DNA of 10,588 bases from CAYOYK01 sp964408185 (GTDB lineage Bacteria > Bacillota > Clostridia > Christensenellales > Aristaeellaceae). Each line of letters opens with the position of its first letter. Position 1 is the stretch's first letter. The DNA is taken from positions 1 through 10,588 of the forward strand of contig CAYOYK010000078.1 in NCBI GenBank assembly GCA_964408185.1. The letters run 5' to 3'. The notes beneath the pieces were generated by a model that saw only the letters and a list, made by a program, of their open reading frames with translations, was not told where the DNA came from and searched no databases. Position numbers and translations under genes: made by a program. This document shows positions 1 through 4,737 of this stretch, piece by piece.

Positions 1-82
1 CTCGCATTCTCCTGGCTAACGTTCCCTACCCCAACATTTGACAAAGAACCTTTTTGATTGATTCTCGAATGAAAAATTTTTT

Positions 83-1198
83 TTAGTTGTACACCCTCAC
101 CGGCAGCACAAGGTACAGATACGCGTCCCCATCGCACGGGCCGATGACGCAGGGGCTCACGTTGGTGTTCATGGACAGCATGCAGCACTCGTCGTCGATG
201 CTCTTGACCACATCGCTGATGTAGCGGGCGTTGAAGGCGATCTCCACGGGCTCGCCCTCCAAGTGGATGTTCATTTCCTCCAGCACGTCGCCCAGATCGC
301 TCATGGAGGTGATCTGGAGGCCCTCGTTGGTGGCGGACATGCGGATGAGGTTGTTCTTGCCCTCGCGGGCCATCAGGCTGGCGCGCTCCACGGCGGCCTG
401 CAGCTCGTCGCGCTTCACGGTGATGCGGCTGAGCCAGTTGGTCGGCAAGATCTGCTGATAGTTGATGTACTCCCCGGCCAGCAGGCTGGTAACCAGCGTC
501 GTGCTGCCGATTTGCGCCATCAGGTGCGTCGCGTCCATGTGGAAGGTAACCATGCTGTCCTCGTCCGTCATGATGCGGCTCATCTCGCCCATCACATGGC
601 CGGGAATGATCGCCTTGAGGGTGTCCACGCCGTCCGGCAGCACGAAGGAATCATGCATGCGCTGGAGCGCGAGGCGGAAGCCGTCCAGCCCCACCAGACG
701 CAGCTCGTCCCTCGTGACCTCCATCAGGCAGCCGGTCAGGGCCTGACGGGTCTCCTGCACCGCAATGGCGAAGAGCACCTTGCCGATCATCTCCCGCAGG
801 CGCTTTTGCGGCAGGTGCAGGGCATGGGTATCCAGCAGGCTGAGCATTTCCGGAAAGTCCTGCGCGGGCAGCCCTTGCAGCGTGCTGCGGCTTTGCAGGC
901 AGCGGATGCTGACGCTCAGCTTGTCGTTCATGGCGACGGACACGGTGCCCTCCGGCAGCTTGCGGGCGATCTCGCTGAGCAGGCGGCCGGGCAGCACCAC
1001 GCGGCCCGGCTCGGCCACGTTGGCCTGCAGGCTCGCGCGGATGGACAGCGCGCCGTCGGTGCAGGTGACGGTCACCTCGTCGTCTTGGGCGCAAAGAAGA
1101 GCGCCCTCCATAATCTGCATCGCGGGACGGGCGCTGAGCGCCCTCGTCGCGTTGACCAGCGCGTTGACCAATTCCTGTGCGGAGCAATCGAACTTCAT
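83..1198 (-). CDS. dnaN: DNA polymerase III subunit beta (sliding clamp)
   Basis: Ring-forming processivity clamp that tethers DNA polymerase III to DNA at the replication fork. The product is 371 aa, normal for the family (about 366-378). Family landmarks are visible: the domain-1 stretch GRLLSEIARKLPEG near residue 75, the middle-domain segment LTGCLMEVTRDELRLVGLDG (equivalent to the usual 'LTGV...ATDGHRLA'), IIPGHVMGEMSRIM, the domain-3 NARYISDVVKSI, and the C-terminal YLYLVLPVRVYN resembling the common PVR ending. I chose the ATG at 1198 (protein begins MKFDCSAQEL) because GGGAGG lies about 7 nt upstream; a TTG at 1213 would add only five residues and would start on the ribosome-binding site. 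dnaA is not next to it, unlike the usual dnaA-dnaN order; the upstream neighbour is a divergent secreted-protein gene. The stop codon runs into an A/T tract and the remaining 82 bases of the window show no gene. Confidence 0.97.
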   Translation of the reverse strand: MKFDCSAQELVNALVNATRALSARPAMQIMEGALLCAQDDEVTVTCTDGALSIRASLQANVAEPGRVVLPGRLLSEIARKLPEGTVSVAMNDKLSVSIRCLQSRSTLQGLPAQDFPEMLSLLDTHALHLPQKRLREMIGKVLFAIAVQETRQALTGCLMEVTRDELRLVGLDGFRLALQRMHDSFVLPDGVDTLKAIIPGHVMGEMSRIMTDEDSMVTFHMDATHLMAQIGSTTLVTSLLAGEYINYQQILPTNWLSRITVKRDELQAAVERASLMAREGKNNLIRMSATNEGLQITSMSDLGDVLEEMNIHLEGEPVEIAFNARYISDVVKSIDDECCMLSMNTNVSPCVIGPCDGDAYLYLVLPVRVYN

Positions 1199-1206
1199 GG
1201 GGAGAC

Positions 1207-1233
1207 CTCCCAATACATAGTTGCGGTAGTATA
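1207..1233 (-). promoter_or_regulatory. dnaN: Candidate dnaN -10 box and ribosome-binding site
   Basis: On the minus strand a TATACT hexamer (1233-1228) lies about 30 nt before the dnaN ATG and is followed by the ribosome-binding site GGGAGG (1212-1207). No good -35 box sits 16-18 bp upstream; that place is taken by a TAG trinucleotide run and a DnaA-box-like TGTGGAAAA (1258-1266). A promoter helped or repressed by DnaA would fit, but that is inference. Confidence 0.4.
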
Positions 1234-1646
1234 CTAGTTAGTAGTAGTAGTAGGGGGTGTGGAAAACCCGGAAAACCCGGTTTTTACCAGCCTGCGCAAG
1301 CAAAACCCGTGTGGACGGGGTAAGGAGAACCTACGTGGAAAGCGGGCGTTTTGCACAGGCGGTCAGAAAAATGCCTCAACCATTTTTAGGTTCGAGATGG
1401 AAACGGCGGATTCCTGCCGCGCCCGTGAAGCGGAGGGAGCATTTTTCCGCGCCAAAAAGAAAAATCAGGGGCCTTGGCAATGTGATTTCCACTGTTTCCA
1501 TAGCATGAGGAAAACCGTATGTGGAGGATGCAAGGCAGGCGGGAAGCGGGCTTGCAAAAAGGACGCACAGCGCGTCCGCAGGGTTTCCACAGAAAACGGG
1601 CGGCAGAAAACGCGATAAAGTATCATCAGCCGAGCAAAATATCTTT

Positions 1647-1680
1647 TACAAAATTGCGTTTTTATCTTTACAATTTTGTA
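1647..1680. repeat. Perfect 10-bp inverted repeat overlapping a promoter
   Basis: TACAAAATTG (1647-1656) and its exact reverse complement CAATTTTGTA (1671-1680) are separated by 14 bp. The right arm covers part of the -35 box of the promoter for the gene at 1731. There is no following T-run, so it is not a terminator. It could be an operator for a dimeric regulator or part of an AT-rich unwinding element. Confidence 0.5.
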
Positions 1681-1695
1681 ATATTCTGATAAGAT
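1667..1695 (+). promoter_or_regulatory. Likely sigma-A-type promoter of the DUF6273 gene
   Basis: TTTACA (1667-1672), a 17-bp spacer and TAAGAT (1690-1695) form a good housekeeping promoter. It predicts a leader of roughly 30 nt containing the strong ribosome-binding site AAAGGAGG (1714-1721) ahead of the ATG at 1731. Confidence 0.6.
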
Positions 1696-1730
1696 ATATC
1701 TTGACCAGAAATCAAAGGAGGCCGTGTCTG

Positions 1731-2456
1731 ATGCAAAGCAAGCGTATCCTCTCCGTGATCCTTACCGCCGTTCTGCTGCTGGCCCTTACCCTCCCCGCCG
1801 CGACGGCGGAAAGCGTGATCCTTCGCAGCTATACAAAGGGTCAGGGCTATCAGTACCTGACGTTTGGGCAGTACTTTACCGCCGAGGACGGCGGCGTGGA
1901 GCCGATCCTCTGGCGCGTGCTGAGCGTGAGCGAGGGCAAGGCGCTGCTGTGGAGCGAGCGCGTGCTGGACGCGAGCCCCTACCTTGCCAACGATACCGCA
2001 AAGGACGACCGCGCGGGCATCGCCGTGGAGTATGAGGATTCCACGGTGCGGGAGTTCCTGACCAAGGAGTTCCAGTACAGCGCCTTTACGGAGCAGCAGC
2101 GCGACGCGCTTGTGGATGAGGGAACCGGCCCTGTGTTCATCCTGACGCAGGAGGATCTGACCAATACGCTGTACGGCTTCAAAAACGGCTGGAGCGAGCC
2201 GGACGTCAACCGCTACGCCAGCGCCACGCCCTACGCGGAAAAGGCCACCTACACCGGGGACGACGGCCACTGCAACTACTGGGTCGCCACGTGCAGCGGC
2301 ACAAGCATCCGGCTGGTGCATTACATCGGCTCGCTTGGCGAGGGCAACTGCTTCCGCACCAACGTGGGCATTCGCGTGGCGGTCTGGGTGGACACGAGTC
2401 TGCTGACGTTCGACGGGGGAAAGGGCACGATCGAAAAGCCGTACCTCGCGGAGTAA
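1731..2456 (+). CDS. Secreted DUF6273-domain protein
   Basis: A 241-aa protein of unknown function. It starts with a classical signal peptide: charged MQSKR, a hydrophobic core at residues 8-22, and a likely signal peptidase I site after PAATA (residue 26). The rest matches the DUF6273 pattern known from clostridial secreted and surface proteins: LTFGQYF and VEPILWRVLSVSEGKALLWS (about 43-75), STVREFLTKEFQYSAFTEQQ (104-123), PVFILTQEDL (134-143), a YWVAT segment where the family often has YWLRS (183-187), and the closing NVGIRVAVWVD (211-221, usually 'GVRPAL'). The domain is the whole mature protein, with no anchor or cell-wall-binding module. The start is supported by AAAGGAGG 9 nt upstream. 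It is monocistronic: its own promoter lies upstream and a terminator follows. No function can be stated; export is well supported. Confidence 0.8.
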   Translation: MQSKRILSVILTAVLLLALTLPAATAESVILRSYTKGQGYQYLTFGQYFTAEDGGVEPILWRVLSVSEGKALLWSERVLDASPYLANDTAKDDRAGIAVEYEDSTVREFLTKEFQYSAFTEQQRDALVDEGTGPVFILTQEDLTNTLYGFKNGWSEPDVNRYASATPYAEKATYTGDDGHCNYWVATCSGTSIRLVHYIGSLGEGNCFRTNVGIRVAVWVDTSLLTFDGGKGTIEKPYLAE

Positions 2457-2457
2457 A

Positions 2458-2548
2458 GCAAAGGAACAACGCAAAGGAACAGCGCAAAAGAATAACGTAA
2501 AAGAATAACGCAAAGGAACAGCGCAAAAGAATAACGCAAAAAGAGAAC
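2458..2548. repeat. Seven tandem copies of a 13-bp repeat
   Basis: Immediately after the stop codon of the DUF6273 gene come seven head-to-tail 13-mers of consensus GCAAARGAAYARC, ending at the terminator stem. Units alternate between GCAAAGGAACAGC and GCAAAAGAATAAC types. Thirteen is not a multiple of three and the array lies past the stop codon, so it is not coding. Confidence 0.9.
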
Positions 2549-2595
2549 CCCCCGGAGGGTCGGCGTGGCGGCACGCGGCCCTTCGGGGGATTTTT
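2548..2595 (+). terminator. Rho-independent terminator, possibly bidirectional
   Basis: CCCCCGGAGGG (2549-2559) pairs with CCCTTCGGGGG (2579-2589), with one G-U pair. The loop holds an inner GCGTG/CACGC stem, and TTTTT follows at 2591-2595. It ends the DUF6273 transcript. On the minus strand the stem is followed by GGTTCTCTTTTT, so it may also stop transcription coming from the ger operon, which has no other evident terminator. Confidence 0.85.
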
Positions 2596-2598
2596 GTT

Positions 2599-3009
2599 GC
2601 GGCTTGCCGCGCGGTGGGATGTGCCGCGCGTTGTGATTTATTGCGCGTTGTGATGTATCGCGCGTTGCGCTTTTGTCACGCGTTACGCATTTGCTGCGCA
2701 ATGTGCATTTACTGCGCGTTGTGGTTAACTGCGCGTTGTGGTTAACTGCGCATTGTGGTTAACTACGCATTGTGGTTAACTACGCGTTGTGATGTGTCGC
2801 ACGTTGTTATTTATTGCGCGTTACACATTGTCGCGCGTTGCGCTTTTGTCACGCGTTGCGCATTTGCCGCGCAATGTGCATTTGCCGCGCAATGTGCATT
2901 TACTGCGCGTTGTGGTTAGCTGCGCATTGTGGTTAACTGTGCATTGTGATGTGTCGCGCATTGTAGCTTACTGCGTGGTACGGCTTGCCGCGCGTTGCGC
3001 CTCTGCTGC
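2599..3009. repeat. About 24 units of a 17/18-bp minisatellite
   Basis: The space between the terminator and the gerAC stop codon is filled with diverged tandem units such as GCGCGTTGTGGTTAACT, GCGCATTGTGGTTAACT, GCGCAATGTGCATTTACT and GCGCGTTGCGCTTTTGTC, 17 or 18 bp each. A block of several units recurs (units starting at 2660 and 2833, 173 bp apart), so there was duplication at two scales. Adjacent near-identical units (about 2717-2785) look recently duplicated. There are no unique spacers, so it is not CRISPR. No gene is visible. Confidence 0.85.
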
Positions 3010-4737
3010 TCAACGCGTCTCCACCGAGACCGCCGCGCTTGCGCCCGCGAGCCGCTCGCCCAGCGCATACGCCGCGAGCGCTTGCTCCGTGGCAAACCAC
3101 GGCGCGACGGAATCGCGCAGGGCAAACGCGTCCAGCCCCAGCGGGAGGAGCTTATCCAGCAGGGCCTGTGCCTCCCGACGGAGGGCCTCGGCCGCCGAGC
3201 GGGCGCGCCAGTCGTCGGCCGCAAGCTCGTCGCCCATGGCGGATGGCCCGCTGGCCGCGTGCAGGCGCGCGCAAAGCGTCGCGCGGAGGACAAGCGACGG
3301 CGCGGCGGCGCGTGCGGAGGTTTGGCTGTACGCGCTGCTTTGGCCGCTTTCGCCGCTTACGTCGCTGCTGGCCGTGATAGCGCCATCGGCGCTTTGGCTG
3401 TACGCGGCGCTTTGGCTCCCATCGCCTGCGTCGCGGTCGGCCGCGACGGCGCTTTGGCTGACCTCGCCGCTTTGGCTGCTAACGCCGCCCGCGCTGCCCT
3501 CGGCCCGGTCTGCCACCCAGCGGCAGCCCGTCACGCGCGCCCATACGCGCTCGCCGCGCGCGTCCATCTCCAGCTGCATCTCCTCGCCGCGCAGGGCCAG
3601 CAGCGCCTGCGTCTCGCGGCCCGTCAGCAGGCAGAGCGCCCCGCTCGCGCCCATCACCGCCGCGCCGTAAAGCTCGGCGGGGTTCTCGCTTTGGTGCGGC
3701 AGCGTGCCCGCCAGCGCCGAGAGCGCCGCGGGGTCGCTCCAGTAGCTCTCGGCCGGACTGCCGTACGGGGCCGCATCGCCCGCAAAGGCCGGGCTGTCCC
3801 CGCCGCCGGCCTCCGACGCGCCCCCGTCCGCGCCGCCCGATTCCTTCTGCGTGGCGAGCAGCTTGCTGTTGAGCGCGCACAGCGGCACGCAGAGGGCCTC
3901 GTCCCCGGCGCGCGTGCGACGTGCCAGCGCCGCGAGGCGCTCGTCGGGAATCACCCCCAGCGCGCGCAGGTGCGCCAGACGCTCATCGAGGTGCTTGCTC
4001 AGCAGCAGGCCCAAATCGGACTTTTGCTCCTTCAGGTACGTCCACCCGTCGCCCAGACAGAGCGCGACGCAGGCCTCCGGGCGCATGCCGGGCAGCGCGT
4101 CCAGCCAGCCGACGATTCCGTGCAGCCCGGCGCTTTGCGCGTAGGCCAGCCCGATGACGATCAGCCGCGTTTGCGTAAAGCTGGGCGGATACGGCAGCGC
4201 CTGATGCAGCAGCGCGAGGGCATCGTCCGGCGTAGCGCCGTCGGCGGTCAGCAGCGTGTAGCCGGGCTCGGCCGCGCCCTCTCCGGCGAGCCCGCCCTTG
4301 CTCACGGGCGCTTGCAGCGCCAGACGGACGCGGCCGTCCGCGAGCCTGTCAATGGAGACGCACAGCCCAAGCGCCTGTTTTTCCGGCTGGGCGACGGAGC
4401 AGCCGGTCAGCGAGAGCGTGAGCGCGAGCGAAATCAGCGCCGCCGTGATCGCGCGAAGGGCGCGCCCGCGTCGGCAAGGCGGGCGGGCTTTACGCCGTCC
4501 GTGCATGGATCGGTTGGCGCGGGTTCGTCCCGATATCTCCGCGCAAGCCGTCATTCCCTGCGCGTCCGCACGATTGTGCCGGATATCCGCGCGGGTTCGC
4601 CCCGATCTGTCCGCGCAAGCCGTCGTTCCCTGCGCGTCCGCACGATTGTGCCGGATATCCGCGTGGGTTTGTTCCGATCTGTCCGCGCAAGCAGCAGCTT
4701 TTCCCGTACCCGCAGTCAAACCGATGCGTGACTTCAT
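3010..4737 (-). CDS. gerAC: Spore germination lipoprotein, Ger(x)C family, with repeat insertions
   Basis: The lipoprotein subunit of a GerA-type germinant receptor, expected on the outer face of the spore inner membrane. The signal peptide core ends in a lipobox LTGC, followed by SVAQPEKQALGLCVSID, which corresponds to the family opening 'GCWD...AIVTALGID'. A further family segment is FTQTRLIVIGLAYAQSAGLH. I chose the ATG at 4737 because it overlaps the gerAB stop as ATGA and has a GGGGGGAGG-type ribosome-binding site; this gives 575 aa, against about 370-400 for the family. The extra length is partly a 77-residue Arg/Ala-rich repeat before the signal peptide (lipobox Cys at residue 113) and partly a QS-rich insert at 3321-3479. 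An internal ATG at 4506 gives 498 aa with the lipobox Cys at 36, but it lacks an obvious ribosome-binding site. The family call is firm; the start is uncertain. Confidence 0.85.
   Translation of the reverse strand: MKSRIGLTAGTGKAAACADRSEQTHADIRHNRADAQGTTACADRSGRTRADIRHNRADAQGMTACAEISGRTRANRSMHGRRKARPPCRRGRALRAITAALISLALTLSLTGCSVAQPEKQALGLCVSIDRLADGRVRLALQAPVSKGGLAGEGAAEPGYTLLTADGATPDDALALLHQALPYPPSFTQTRLIVIGLAYAQSAGLHGIVGWLDALPGMRPEACVALCLGDGWTYLKEQKSDLGLLLSKHLDERLAHLRALGVIPDERLAALARRTRAGDEALCVPLCALNSKLLATQKESGGADGGASEAGGGDSPAFAGDAAPYGSPAESYWSDPAALSALAGTLPHQSENPAELYGAAVMGASGALCLLTGRETQALLALRGEEMQLEMDARGERVWARVTGCRWVADRAEGSAGGVSSQSGEVSQSAVAADRDAGDGSQSAAYSQSADGAITASSDVSGESGQSSAYSQTSARAAAPSLVLRATLCARLHAASGPSAMGDELAADDWRARSAAEALRREAQALLDKLLPLGLDAFALRDSVAPWFATEQALAAYALGERLAGASAAVSVETR
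3321..3479 (-). repeat. QS-rich repeat insertion inside gerAC
   Basis: The motif TTTGGC (plus strand) occurs at 3321, 3339, 3393, 3411, 3453 and 3471: three pairs with exactly 18 bp inside each pair and 72 or 60 bp between pairs, all multiples of three. It encodes a low-complexity Ser/Gln/Ala segment with SQSA and YSQ motifs in the C-terminal domain of GerAC, just before SLVLRATLCARL. Typical Ger(x)C proteins lack such an insert. Confidence 0.75.
4512..4690 (-). repeat. 72-bp tandem repeat (about 2.5 copies) at the 5' end of gerAC
   Basis: Two full 72-bp units (4547-4618 and 4619-4690) differ at only a few bases, and a partial copy (4512-4546) repeats the last 35 bp. Each unit codes for 24 residues including ACADRSGRTRADIRHNRADA. 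The array lies between the translation-coupled start of gerAC and its lipoprotein signal peptide. A unit length of 24 codons keeps gerAC in frame. Confidence 0.9.

Larger units (their letters stand above)
1250..1710. other. Gene-free region between dnaN and the divergent gene: candidate oriC segment
   Basis: No credible gene occupies this stretch. It contains motifs like the DnaA box TTWTCCACA: TGTGGAAAA at 1258-1266, TGTGGACGG at 1310-1318, GTTTCCACA at 1583-1591, and weaker ones (GTTTCCATA near 1494, TGTGGAGGA near 1520). These are followed by a markedly AT-rich block at about 1614-1705 in otherwise GC-rich DNA, which resembles a DNA-unwinding element. A DnaA-box cluster beside an AT-rich block next to dnaN is the classical Firmicutes origin arrangement, and a parS array nearby agrees with an origin-proximal position. 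Against this, none of the boxes is the perfect TTATCCACA and dnaA is absent from the window. Confidence 0.4.

Noticed and set aside
38..66. TTGACA as a promoter reading into the window
   Set aside because: No matching -10 at 16-18 bp, and it would read antisense into dnaN.
263..1237. Plus-strand 324-aa frame over dnaN
   Set aside because: Antisense to a clearly recognisable dnaN; His/Gln-rich composition with no family motif.
1259..1618. Possible small gene between dnaN and the DUF6273 gene
   Set aside because: No ribosome-binding site or recognisable motif; it overlaps DnaA-box-like motifs and reads like translated non-coding DNA.
2599..3009. CRISPR-like array
   Set aside because: Units are directly adjacent and diverged, without unique spacers, and no cas genes are present; it is a minisatellite.
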